The notes under the pieces: generated by a model
The model's database searches: none
The model's input: only the letters and a program-made list of their open reading frames with translations
What the model was told of the DNA's origin: nothing
Position numbers and translations under genes: made by a program
Assembly (NCBI RefSeq): GCF_025465995.1
Contig: NZ_JANLNY010000028.1
Coordinates: forward strand, 310,001-374,000
Direction: 5' to 3'
DNA length: 64,000 nucleotides
Origin: Pseudomonas sp. 5P_3.1_Bac2
GTDB lineage: Bacteria; Pseudomonadota; Gammaproteobacteria; Pseudomonadales; Pseudomonadaceae
In this document: positions 9,001-16,010 of the stretch, in pieces
How the letters are laid out: each line of letters opens with the position of its first letter
Position numbering within the stretch: the first letter of the stretch is position 1

Positions 9001-10066
9001 TACAGTTGTTAATGGTGGGAAAGATGTACTGCTGTACTCACATGATTTGACCGAAAGTGGTGCGCCGAGGGTCGTTTTTGAACTAGCCAAAATACTGACA
9101 AAGGCAGGTAACTTTGTGGTGGTGGCTTCACCATCCGACGGACCTATCCGAAAGGCTCTTGAGGCACTCGGTGTCATCGTAATTGTTGATGAGCTTCTGT
9201 TGACGCAGCATGCCTCGGTTTATGATTTCGCTCGGAACTTCGATGTACTGATTTGCAATACTGTATTGACCTATCCCATTGTCATCCAACTGTCGAAGAC
9301 GGTGGATACGTATTGGTACATCCACGAAACCAGTTTGTTTACGCACATGGTTGGTTCCAACAGTGACTTTGTACAAGCATTGACGATGCCTAAGCAGATA
9401 TGGGCTGGCAGCAAGCTTGCCGCTGCTCCGATCAAGTCGTACAACCCGCGCACGAAGGTTTTAGAATATGGCTTTCCGGCTCTGGCACGGGTATCTAGTA
9501 ATGTCAGTAACCAGATCCACAGCGAGAAGCTGATCGTCAGGACATTCGGATCGTATGAGCTGAGGAAAGGGCAAGATTTACTGACCCTCGCAATCAAAGG
9601 GCTGCCAGAGTCACTGGCTTCGCAGTGCGAATTTGAGTTTTACGGAAGGATACTCGACCAAGGATTCTTCGATGGCGTCAGCGAATTGGCCAAAGATATT
9701 CCGCACATCAAGCTGCTCGGAGATGTAGATTACGATGAGTACGCGGACCTCATCTTCTCGACAGATCTGGTCGTGGTGCCTTCTCGTGACGACACACTTC
9801 CCTTGGTGTCACTCCACGCTTTGAGCGCAGGCAAAGCTCTGATGTGCACAGCTACCACAGGCACATCAGACTATATCGATGAAAATCAGTCCGGCTTTAT
9901 CTTTTACAGCAATAACCCGTCGGATATGACCTATGAGCTAGCAGACGTTATAAAGGCATCGTTGACTTGGGTTGCCGTTGGTCAAGCAGGTAAAGCGGTC
10001 TTCAATCAACATTTCTCTGAGGACAGGTTTTCGCAGAAGCTTCTGTCCCAAATGAACTTCAATTGA
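6080..10066 (+). CDS. Giant fused glycan assembly enzyme: methyltransferase, coiled coil, GT2, GT2, GT4-like
   Basis: 1328 residues from the ATG at 6080, 7 bp after the wzt stop; the longer frame open from 6008 lies inside wzt and is less likely. Domains in order: a class I methyltransferase (VELGTHYGDSY near 43-54, LLHIDGLHTYEAVKHD near 125-140); a charged heptad-rich coiled coil at about 230-345; the linker NSRSWRVAA; GT2 domain 1 (ISLIMPVYKVP near 444, LLDNDDV near 530); GT2 domain 2 (VSIVIPSDN near 697, FNDDVRV near 778); and a GT-B/GT4-like domain from about 976 (PSRDDTLPLVSLHALSAGKA near 1233). The likely role is chain polymerisation with capping of the non-reducing end, in the cytoplasm at the membrane. 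Methyltransferase plus coiled coil recalls the WbdD chain-length ruler, but no kinase domain is seen here. The sugar specificities are unknown. Confidence 0.88.
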   Translation: MRVTDIGNLCFERPIYLSGMSAWAELIPLAFTLIEKLKPGIFVELGTHYGDSYLAFCQAIQKAGVNCRAYAVDTWEGDEHAGFYGEDVLNLVRSRHDVPYSGFSRLLRETFDEAATYFSPKSVDLLHIDGLHTYEAVKHDFITWLPLLSDRAVVIFHDINVHERDFGVWKLFEEISQEYPTFRFDHSHGLGIAAIGKNIPEDIKFLFELSDSDALRIKEFYSALGLAITNERRLADALQVQNAAVADAQEQLARITSELKNLQDSYTVQMDLTNFAEAESLAKDNVITELQDKLSLREQAIAESESKFNQDLRDKIVQLDHELVLRKNEIHSILNSRSWRVAAVIHRQAGRARKVRAAARKVLIAKEQVGGWGKLYARVIRTLRTGGVKSLKAEVLAYMRGIAPVNMQPKDVLKERAQLAFAEIEQRLTQPPVHTDTHAQGIKISLIMPVYKVPVHLLSLAIESVMRQSYTNWELCIADDCSESAELTALLTQYVKQDSRIKFETLQQNVGIANATNHALKLATGEYIALLDNDDVLTNDALHWIADAVQKNGALDWIYSDECKVDEAGSVLEIFNKPDWSPSLLLNCMYTGHLSAYRRSLVDELGGLRSEFDFSQDYDLALRVSEKTENIYHIERVLYGWRAIESSGAAGGKPYARNSNIRALQAAGDRRGWKGTAIALPTANRFKFDLEKSSSKVSIVIPSDNAQNIIDSIESVCSKTSWVNYEILVVTNSGIVDALSSDYSDSVVKFVRYDLPYSFSDKCNKGAEAAEGEYIIFFNDDVRVQSADWVESIIEFLQLPKVGIVGPKLVYESNTIQHAGMVTGVRRLLGTAFHCLPEDTGAHYNFAQSVREVSLICGACLGIRKDVFEQIGGFDIFNTPINHSDVDLCFKVRELGYSCVYTPHSTLTHIGHMSLATVDAKEKIYAPKKKDKADIFILRRWAGFLARDPFYTKSMREQLFHDSPQHFEVFAKSPTVVNGGKDVLLYSHDLTESGAPRVVFELAKILTKAGNFVVVASPSDGPIRKALEALGVIVIVDELLLTQHASVYDFARNFDVLICNTVLTYPIVIQLSKTVDTYWYIHETSLFTHMVGSNSDFVQALTMPKQIWAGSKLAAAPIKSYNPRTKVLEYGFPALARVSSNVSNQIHSEKLIVRTFGSYELRKGQDLLTLAIKGLPESLASQCEFEFYGRILDQGFFDGVSELAKDIPHIKLLGDVDYDEYADLIFSTDLVVVPSRDDTLPLVSLHALSAGKALMCTATTGTSDYIDENQSGFIFYSNNPSDMTYELADVIKASLTWVAVGQAGKAVFNQHFSEDRFSQKLLSQMNFN

Positions 10067-10077
10067 GGAGCATACCT

Positions 10078-11031
10078 GTGAAGTGTGTTGTGCTCGGCGG
10101 TACAGGTTTCATTGGAAGTCACCTGGTTAATGCCCTGACAGAGTTAGGGCACGAGGTGACATCGCTAACCCGCCATACACCGCCTCAGAATAACATTCTG
10201 TCTAGTGCGGCCATGCGCAAAACAAGCTGGCAGATCGGAGACTATCAAAATAGAGAAGATGTCAAAAAGTTACTGGAAGGAAAAGAAATATGCTTCCATT
10301 TAATTTCATCTTCTCTACCTAGCAACTCCAATAAAGATCCATCCTGGGATGTCAGCACCAACATTTGTAATTCGTTACACGTTATGGAAGAAGCCGTTGC
10401 GGCGGGCATAAAAAAAGTCTTCTTTATCTCGTCCGGGGGAACGATCTATGGCGAAGCACAAACACTTCCCATTCCAGAAAATCATCCATTGGAGCCCTAT
10501 TGTTCTTACGGCGTAACGAAGTTGGCAATTGAAAAATATCTTGCACTCTTTGAGCGACTACATGGTCTCCCTTACAAGATAATTAGGCTCGCCAACCCAT
10601 ATGGTCCCGGCCAGGACGTAAATAAGGCCCAAGGAGCAATTTCCGTTTTCATAGAAAGAGTTCGGAATAATCTTCCTATAGAAATATGGGGGGATGGGTC
10701 TACCGTTCGAGATTACATATATATCGAAGACGTCATACACGGCATCATGGCCCTGATGGAATATCAAGGCCCTGAGAAAATATTTAATCTAGGCTCGGGC
10801 GAAGGAAAAACGCTACTGGAATTAATTCAGGAAATTTCACTCAGTATTAAACCTGTGAGCGATGTAGTATTTCTTCCAGCCAGACAATTCGATATACATT
10901 ACAACGTTTTGGATATCTCAAAAGCACAAAATCTGCTTGGCTTCAAGATTAACACTTCCTTAAAGGACGGAATTAGAAAAACGATCGCCTGGCAAAATGC
11001 CAAGCAATTGAAAAAAGTCATAGATACGTGA
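10078..11031 (+). CDS. NAD-dependent epimerase/dehydratase (extended SDR)
   Basis: A 317-residue sugar-nucleotide enzyme. The Rossmann motif GGTGFIGSHL is at residues 6-15, SSGGTIYGE is the catalytic Ser/Thr region, and YGVTK is the Tyr-x-x-x-Lys motif. RLANPYGPGQ and RDYIYIEDV match UDP-glucose 4-epimerase-like and dehydratase enzymes. I chose the GTG at 10078 because GAGGAG (10065-10070) sits 7 bp before it. An in-frame TTG at 10063 would overlap the upstream stop and has no ribosome binding site. It presumably supplies an NDP-sugar precursor for the glycan built by the neighbouring glycosyltransferases; the exact substrate is not predictable. Confidence 0.88.
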   Translation: MKCVVLGGTGFIGSHLVNALTELGHEVTSLTRHTPPQNNILSSAAMRKTSWQIGDYQNREDVKKLLEGKEICFHLISSSLPSNSNKDPSWDVSTNICNSLHVMEEAVAAGIKKVFFISSGGTIYGEAQTLPIPENHPLEPYCSYGVTKLAIEKYLALFERLHGLPYKIIRLANPYGPGQDVNKAQGAISVFIERVRNNLPIEIWGDGSTVRDYIYIEDVIHGIMALMEYQGPEKIFNLGSGEGKTLLELIQEISLSIKPVSDVVFLPARQFDIHYNVLDISKAQNLLGFKINTSLKDGIRKTIAWQNAKQLKKVIDT

Positions 11032-11173
11032 CAGGACCGCGGGACCGCTCAGCAAATAAGAATGGTCCCACACCTTTTCAAGAGGAGCATCAATTCTCTA
11101 GATGCTATGCTGATGGTATGATCTGGGAGCTATATACCGGCACATACTTTCTTACTCTTAACACGAGCCTCGT

Positions 11174-12076
11174 ATGGGTAAAACTGCAGCAATAGTGGTC
11201 GGTTACAGACCAGACATAGACATTCTCACAACGCTTCTGTCATCTCTTATTAATCAGGTTGATGTTCTCGTACTTGTAGACAACGGGGAAACTTACACTA
11301 CATTTTCGAGTTTTCCTTATAAAGAGCGAATCGAGTACATCTGTATGGGGCGAAACGCAGGTCTTGGAGCTGCCTTAAACGCCGGCTTTAGCCGAGCGGC
11401 GGTGGACAATGTCGAGTATGTCGTCACATTCGATCAGGACAGTCACGCATCCTCAACTTTGATAAGCGATCTGGTTGCTTCAATGCGCTTGGCATTAGAG
11501 TATGACATGAACTGCATAGCGATTAGTCCGACATTCTTCGATATCAGGGCAGGAACCGAAACCTTTTTTCCTTTTTATAGGACAGTTGCCGGGAAAATCA
11601 TACCTACCTTCAAGTCTGATAATGACACTGGACTAATCCAGGCCGATGTACTGATTACCTCAGGAATGTGTGTATTGATGTCAGCCTGGTTGGCGGGAGC
11701 AAAATACGACGAATCGCTTTTCGTGGACTTTACAGATACCGAATGGTGCTTCCGAGTACGAAAGGAGGGACACACGCTCTATGGGAGTACAAAAATTAAA
11801 ATGGGCCATGCATTGTCAGATGCTGCACCGATAAAAATCTGTGGCTTGACTTTCTTTCGCTATACATCAGTACGCCGATACTTTTATTTTCGAAATACAG
11901 TGGCTATCTTATTTAAGCCCACGACACCTATCGTTTGGAAAAGGCGTCTTTTGAAAGGCCTAGTACTACGTTTCTTTGCCAACATCATCATTGACTCTGA
12001 TAAGGCCAGTTCCGTTGTTATGATGAGCAGGGGAATATGGCACGGTTTCAGAAATCGCCTTGGCCCATGGCATTGA
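11174..12076 (+). CDS. Rhamnosyltransferase-like glycosyltransferase family 2
   Basis: 300 residues with the GT2 fold signatures AIVVGYRPD at the N terminus, VDNG, GRNAGLGAALNAGF and TFDQDSH (metal- and nucleotide-binding D-x-D-like). LFVDFTDTEWCFRVRKEGHTL follows in the acceptor/catalytic region. The order matches the WbbL/RfbF group of dTDP-rhamnose transferases. A GT-A domain fills residues 1-220; the rest is basic and may sit against the membrane. The ribosome binding site is weak, and 142 bp separate it from the epimerase gene. It is the last gene of the AT-rich cassette. Confidence 0.87.
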   Translation: MGKTAAIVVGYRPDIDILTTLLSSLINQVDVLVLVDNGETYTTFSSFPYKERIEYICMGRNAGLGAALNAGFSRAAVDNVEYVVTFDQDSHASSTLISDLVASMRLALEYDMNCIAISPTFFDIRAGTETFFPFYRTVAGKIIPTFKSDNDTGLIQADVLITSGMCVLMSAWLAGAKYDESLFVDFTDTEWCFRVRKEGHTLYGSTKIKMGHALSDAAPIKICGLTFFRYTSVRRYFYFRNTVAILFKPTTPIVWKRRLLKGLVLRFFANIIIDSDKASSVVMMSRGIWHGFRNRLGPWH

Positions 12077-12155
12077 AGTGCGTAAATAGTCACCTACTCT
12101 GTGTATAGCAGGTATGTTTCACCCTCACCGCCGCTAATTCTTTCAGCGATAAACT

Positions 12156-12166
12156 CCCCCCCCCCC
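12156..12166 (+). repeat. Homopolymeric C tract (11 C)
   Basis: An uninterrupted run of 11 C lies about 80 bp after the glycosyltransferase stop, between it and IS debris. It is outside any recognisable coding sequence. Confidence 0.9.
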
Positions 12167-12199
12167 AAACTGTCTAAGCGCTCCATAAACACCACCCGA

Positions 12200-12350
12200 T
12201 CAAAAGTCGGGTCTCGGTGAGACCAGCGAGCAGTTCCACCGCAGCAAGGCTTCGTCATGGTCTACCGAAGCCGCCTTTGGCAGACGTTCAATTGCGTGGC
12301 GCAGCCACGCATAAGGCTCTTGGCCGTCTCAACCGTAGAGCTCCATAAAC
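12200..12350 (-). pseudogene. IS66-family transposase C-terminal fragment
   Basis: On the minus strand the frame ending at the TGA (12200-12202) reads GQEPYAWLRHAIERLPKAA, then LLRWN near the end. This is the conserved C terminus of IS66-family TnpC (EPY-WLRH-LERLP...LLPWN). Upstream of it an in-frame stop interrupts what should be the rest of the gene. Only about 45 codons remain. Confidence 0.8.
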
Positions 12351-12484
12351 TCCAAGTTCAAGAGGTGTGCAGCCGGGGTTGGGGTTACTGCTGCGGTAGC
12401 TTGCCTTCGTAGCTGATCGTAAAGTAACCGCTCCATGAACTACACATTTATAGCTGCCAAGTGAAGGAGTACGAAATTAAGAGA

Positions 12485-12760
12485 GCGGTAGCCTTTTTAG
12501 GATTTCTTTCTCCCGCTCCAAGCGCCGCAACTGTCCTGTATGTGCTTTTGCTAGGCAGTCATGGCCTTAATGCGTGTGGGTGTTGTGCCGCCACGCTCAC
12601 TGTGGAACTGCTTCACCCACCGAAGTAACGCCGTTGGGCCTGCGCCCATCGATTTACAGGTTTCGATAATGGAGTAGCCTTGATCCAGAACCAGGCCGGC
12701 TGATTCAAGATTTGAGATCTTTACTGAATGATCTTCTGGTTAGGTAAATACCTCATTGCT
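12485..12760 (-). pseudogene. IS3-family orfA remnant (second type)
   Basis: On the minus strand the residues LVLDQGYSIIETCKSMGAG, then LLRWVKQFHSERGGTTPTR and, in a shifted frame, LRRLEREKEILKR match an IS3-group OrfA with its helix-turn-helix and leucine zipper. A stop codon and a frameshift break it, and there is no orfB after it. It is a dead fragment among the IS debris at the right border of the polysaccharide cassette. Confidence 0.78.
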
Positions 12761-12779
12761 GGGCGAAGCTTAACGCCAT

Positions 12780-13044
12780 ATCGGGGTGTCCAGAATCATT
12801 GAGCCACAACAATGTTTTTCCAGCGTCAAGTCCGCCACCACACGCTGAGACGTGCGTTTTCTTCCTCAATCTGGCGTAGTCTGCACACCTCGCTTGCGCC
12901 TCGGTGGCCATATTTCTTACGCCAGTTGTAAAAGCTGGCTTTAGAAATACCCAGTCCTAGGTGTACATCGGAAACGGGTGTACCGGTTTCTGCCAGACGT
13001 AATGCGTAACTGAGGTGGAACTCTGAATAGCGTGATGTTTTCAT
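12780..13044 (-). pseudogene. IS3-family orfA remnant (third IS fragment)
   Basis: The minus-strand start MKTSRYSEFHLSYALRLAE continues with ISKASFYNWRKKYG and RQIEEENARL, a typical IS3 OrfA helix-turn-helix and zipper. After about residue 66 the frame shifts: the expected continuation RVVADLTLEKH is found in another frame just downstream. No orfB follows because a different element fragment takes over. Confidence 0.8.
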
Positions 13045-13152
13045 GCGTTTGCTCCTCTGGGTAAGGGCGCGCTAAGGAACACTACTCCAGTTTTGACCTG
13101 TGATGGTTTTTTGGGAAAACGTCAGTAACTTTTCGGCTTAGGCGGGGTTGGT

Positions 13153-13184
13153 CTTGGGGATAATCCGCTGGAGTTATCCCCAAG
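13153..13184. terminator. Hairpin between IS debris and the antiporter gene
   Basis: CTTGGGGATAA (13153-13163) and TTATCCCCAAG (13174-13184) form a perfect 11-bp stem, with a T run (13188-13192) on the plus side and A residues on the other. It may terminate transcription from both directions; the antiporter gene ends at 13195. Confidence 0.6.
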
Positions 13185-13194
13185 GTGTTTTTAG

Positions 13195-14340
13195 CTAGGG
13201 ATAGAACAGCAGCAGGGCGAACACCGCAAACAGGCACAGGTGCATCGCGCCTTGTAGCGCCGTGGTGCGTTGGCCGTTAAAGGTCAGCAGGCTGAGCAGC
13301 AGGCTCACGGCGAACAGCAGTGTTTCGCTGTGGGAGATGCCGAGCAGTACCTGTTTGCCGGTGAGTAGGCCGATGATCAAGACCACCGGCACAGTAAGGC
13401 CGACGGTGGAGACGAAGGCGCCGAGGCAGAGGTTGATCGCCCGTTGCATTTCGTTGTGCCGCGCGGCCTTTACCGCGGTGATCGACTCCGGGGTGAAGAC
13501 GATGATGGCGATCAGCACGCCCCCCACCGAGGCCGGCAGGCCGGCGGCGGCAATGCCGTAGTCGGTCACCAGCGCCAGGTGATGGGCCAGCAATACGATG
13601 GGCAGGATCAGCGCCAGCAACACGGCGCTGCGCACCAGTAAGCTGGGCCAATCCACGGGCGTGTGGTGGGCGGGCTGCTCTGTGTTCTTCGCCGCGGCGG
13701 CAATGCGCATGGCGCCAGCTGGTGGTTGCAGGAACAAGCGGCGTTGGCCTGTCATCTGCTGCCATAAGAATGTGCCGTACAGCAGCAGGGTCAACAGGGT
13801 TACACCGATGGCCTGCGGCCTGGAAAACTCTCCGGGGCTGGCGCTGAAGTTAGGCAGTAACAGGCTCACGCTGGTGAGCAGGGCAATCATCGCCAGGTAG
13901 CTGCTGGTGCCTTGCGCGTTGTATTCCTGCTCACCTTGGCGCAGGGCGCCAGCGATCAAACACAGGCCCATGACCAGGTTCATGATGATCATCATCACGG
14001 CGAAGATGGAGTCGCGGGCAATGCTCGGCGTCTCGGCTGGGCCGAGCAGCACGGCGGCGATCAGGATCACCTCGATGGCGACGATGGATAAGGTCAGGAT
14101 CAGCGTGCCGTAGGGCTCGCCCAGCTGTTCGGCGAGATGATCGGCCTCATGCACCACACCAAAAGACGCGGCGAGGATGGTGATAAACAGCAGGGCAAAC
14201 ACCCCGATGGCGGTGCTGGCGCTGAGCGGGCTGGCCATGATGCTGTTGCCGTAAAACATAAACACGGCAACCACCAGCCAGGCGCCGAGCAGTCTGAGCC
14301 AAGTAAACGGGGTGATAAGGCGGTTTGTTGGGTGGCTCAT
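13195..14340 (-). CDS. ChaA-like calcium/proton antiporter
   Basis: A 381-residue inner-membrane protein with about 11 hydrophobic segments and two related halves, as expected of cation/Ca2+ exchangers. The first alpha repeat reads EPYGTLILTLSIVAIEVILI and the second VFTPESITAVKAARHNEMQRAINLCLGAF. The conserved acidic residues (E in AIEV and in TPES) fit ion exchange. FGVVHEADHLAEQLGEPYGT is characteristic of the ChaA subgroup, which exports Ca2+ and Na+/K+ in exchange for protons. The gene is monocistronic. Confidence 0.87.
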   Translation of the reverse strand: MSHPTNRLITPFTWLRLLGAWLVVAVFMFYGNSIMASPLSASTAIGVFALLFITILAASFGVVHEADHLAEQLGEPYGTLILTLSIVAIEVILIAAVLLGPAETPSIARDSIFAVMMIIMNLVMGLCLIAGALRQGEQEYNAQGTSSYLAMIALLTSVSLLLPNFSASPGEFSRPQAIGVTLLTLLLYGTFLWQQMTGQRRLFLQPPAGAMRIAAAAKNTEQPAHHTPVDWPSLLVRSAVLLALILPIVLLAHHLALVTDYGIAAAGLPASVGGVLIAIIVFTPESITAVKAARHNEMQRAINLCLGAFVSTVGLTVPVVLIIGLLTGKQVLLGISHSETLLFAVSLLLSLLTFNGQRTTALQGAMHLCLFAVFALLLFYP

Positions 14341-14709
14341 TGGCTGACCCTCCCCTGCGTCAGGCTGGTTGCAGTTAGCAGGCTGGGCACAGCACGGGGA
14401 TGTAGGACGTTAAGAGCGGCAGTGGGGGATGGCGTGATGCTGCAGAGATCGACCATTTGAGTTAATTCCGTTTACAGGGTCGTCCCTCTAATTGATCGCA
14501 TGGCTGGGGTCGTCCCCGGCCTGCCATGAATGGCTCATTCATATGGTGGGTAAGTTTATCACCCCCGGCTGTTTTCGCCCGATTTTCAGCACTGTTTCGG
14601 TGCTGTCTGTTCAGTATTGCACCAGCGCGGCCCTTCATGCTTATTGCACGATCTTCCATGAAATTGCCTAAAATATTGTTATTTATGGGGTTTTCTTGCA
14701 GAAATAGCT
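14341..14709. other. Upstream regulatory region of the guanidine operon
   Basis: 369 bp between the antiporter start and the sigma-54 promoter, with no convincing gene. The one thing recognised is a dyad resembling an NtrC site at 14589-14603 (listed separately). Confidence 0.6.
14589..14603 (+). promoter_or_regulatory. Candidate NtrC-binding site
   Basis: GCACTGTTTCGGTGC keeps both half-sites (GCAC...GTGC) at NtrC spacing. It lies about 110 bp upstream of the sigma-54 promoter, a usual enhancer distance. A second half-site, TTGCACCA, follows at about 14617-14624. Confidence 0.55.
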
Positions 14710-14725
14710 TGGCACGGGGTTTGCT
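14710..14725 (+). promoter_or_regulatory. Sigma-54 (RpoN) promoter of the guanidine operon
   Basis: TGGCACGGGGTTTGCT matches the -24/-12 consensus TGGCACG-N4-TTGCW exactly, with correct GG-to-GC spacing. It lies about 60 bp upstream of the riboswitch on the same strand, so transcription would read straight through the aptamer. Confidence 0.8.
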
Positions 14726-14782
14726 GAATCGCTGTCCAAGCGGAGCAGCATGGTCATCGTGCTGCGTACTTAAAAATAGCTG

Positions 14783-14875
14783 GCTAGGGTTCCGGTCCAC
14801 CGCAGGTGGATGACTGGTCCGAGAGCTGGCGACCTCTAGTCGAGGTTACACGGCGGGATAAAAGCCCGGGAGACA
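14783..14875 (+). ncRNA. Guanidine-I riboswitch (ykkC type)
   Basis: Three conserved ykkC blocks occur in order: CTAGGGTTCCG (14784-14794), ACTGGTCCGAGAG (14813-14825) and ACACGGCGGGATAAAAGCCC followed by GGGAGA (ending at 14873). This class binds guanidinium and switches on guanidine transport or degradation genes. The 3' block can instead pair with downstream sequence to form a terminator (14868-14912). The operon that follows is dedicated to guanidine breakdown, which fits the aptamer class. Confidence 0.95.
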
Positions 14876-14912
14876 GCTGCACCCTCATTGGTGTCGCGCT
14901 GCTCCCGCTTTT
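14868..14912 (+). terminator. Riboswitch expression platform (terminator)
   Basis: GGGAG-AC-AGC (14868-14877) can pair with GCT-G-CTCCC (14898-14906), followed by a short T run (14909-14912). The 5' arm overlaps the GGGAG of the aptamer, so ligand binding would block terminator formation and allow read-through. Confidence 0.75.
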
Positions 14913-14935
14913 ATCCAACCTGACTGGAGGTTCGC

Positions 14936-15994
14936 ATGAGCACTCGCCGCATAGTAGCAACGCTTGCCCTTTGCCTTGCCAGCCTGGTCGCCATCCCGGC
15001 CCATGCTGCTGCTCCGAAACGCTTCGATATCTGCTGGACCATCTATGCCGGCTGGATGCCGTGGGGCTTTGCCCAGACCCAAGGGATTGTGGATAAGTGG
15101 GCCGCTAAGTACGGCATCGAAATCAAAGTCACCCAGCTCAACGACTACATCGAGTCAATCAACCAGTACACGGCAGGGCAGTTCGATGGTTGCACCATGA
15201 CCAACATGGATGCCCTGACCGTGCCCGCCGCCGGTGGTATCGACAGCACGGCGCTGATCACCGGAAGCTATTCCAACGGCAACGACGGCATCGTGCTCAA
15301 GGGTGAGGGTAAGCGCCTGGCCGACATCAAAGGCCAGGACGTGCATCTGGTGCAGTTTTCCGTCTCCCACTACTTGCTTGCCCGTGGTCTGGACAGCGTC
15401 GGCCTGCGTGAGCGCGACATCAAAGTGGTGAACACTTCCGATGCCGATATCGTTGGCGCCTTTGCCGCGCCTGAGGTGCAGGCTGCCGTGGCGTGGAACC
15501 CGCAACTGGCGACCATCGCCGCCACAGCGGGCGCCAGCCGAGTGTTTGATTCCAGCCAAGTGCCAGGCGAAATCATCGACCTGCTGGTGGTCAACACCGC
15601 CAAGCTCAAGGCTAACCCGGAGTTGGGCAAGGCGCTGACCGGTGCCTGGTTTGAAGTGATGGCGCTGATGCAGGCACACGACGCCAACGCACTCGAAGCC
15701 ATGGCCCAAGCCGCCGGCACCAGTCTGGCCGACTACCAAGCGCAACTGCAAACCACCGCGCTGATGTACACCCCGGCAGAGGCCTTGGCCTTTGTCAGCA
15801 GCCCGCAGCTGGGGCAGACCATGCAGCGCGTGGCCGAGTTCTCCTTCGATAAGGGGTTGCTCGGCGAGGGCGCGCGCAGTGCCGATGCCGTTGGCGTGGA
15901 GTTGGCCGATGGCGCGGTTAATGGCGATGCGCAGAACACCAAGCTGCGTTTCGATGCGAGCTTCCTGCACCAGGCCGTGAGCGGCCAGCTCTAA
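14936..15994 (+). CDS. Guanidine-operon ABC transporter, periplasmic substrate-binding protein
   Basis: 352 residues with a clear Sec signal peptide (about 1-24, cleaved after PAHA). The mature part belongs to the NMT1/THI5-SsuA-like type II binding proteins (KRFDICWTIYAGWMPWGFAQ near the start). Its position directly after the guanidine-I riboswitch and before permease, ATPase, deiminase and carboxylase genes indicates import of guanidine or a compound yielding it; the ligand itself is inferred. The start ATG follows CTGGAGG with good spacing. Confidence 0.87.
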   Translation: MSTRRIVATLALCLASLVAIPAHAAAPKRFDICWTIYAGWMPWGFAQTQGIVDKWAAKYGIEIKVTQLNDYIESINQYTAGQFDGCTMTNMDALTVPAAGGIDSTALITGSYSNGNDGIVLKGEGKRLADIKGQDVHLVQFSVSHYLLARGLDSVGLRERDIKVVNTSDADIVGAFAAPEVQAAVAWNPQLATIAATAGASRVFDSSQVPGEIIDLLVVNTAKLKANPELGKALTGAWFEVMALMQAHDANALEAMAQAAGTSLADYQAQLQTTALMYTPAEALAFVSSPQLGQTMQRVAEFSFDKGLLGEGARSADAVGVELADGAVNGDAQNTKLRFDASFLHQAVSGQL

Positions 15995-16010
15995 TCCCGG
16001 GAGAGCCCCT

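Noticed and set aside
14526..14813. 95-codon frame in the leader of the guanidine operon
   Set aside because: Spans the sigma-54 promoter and runs into the riboswitch; not a plausible gene.
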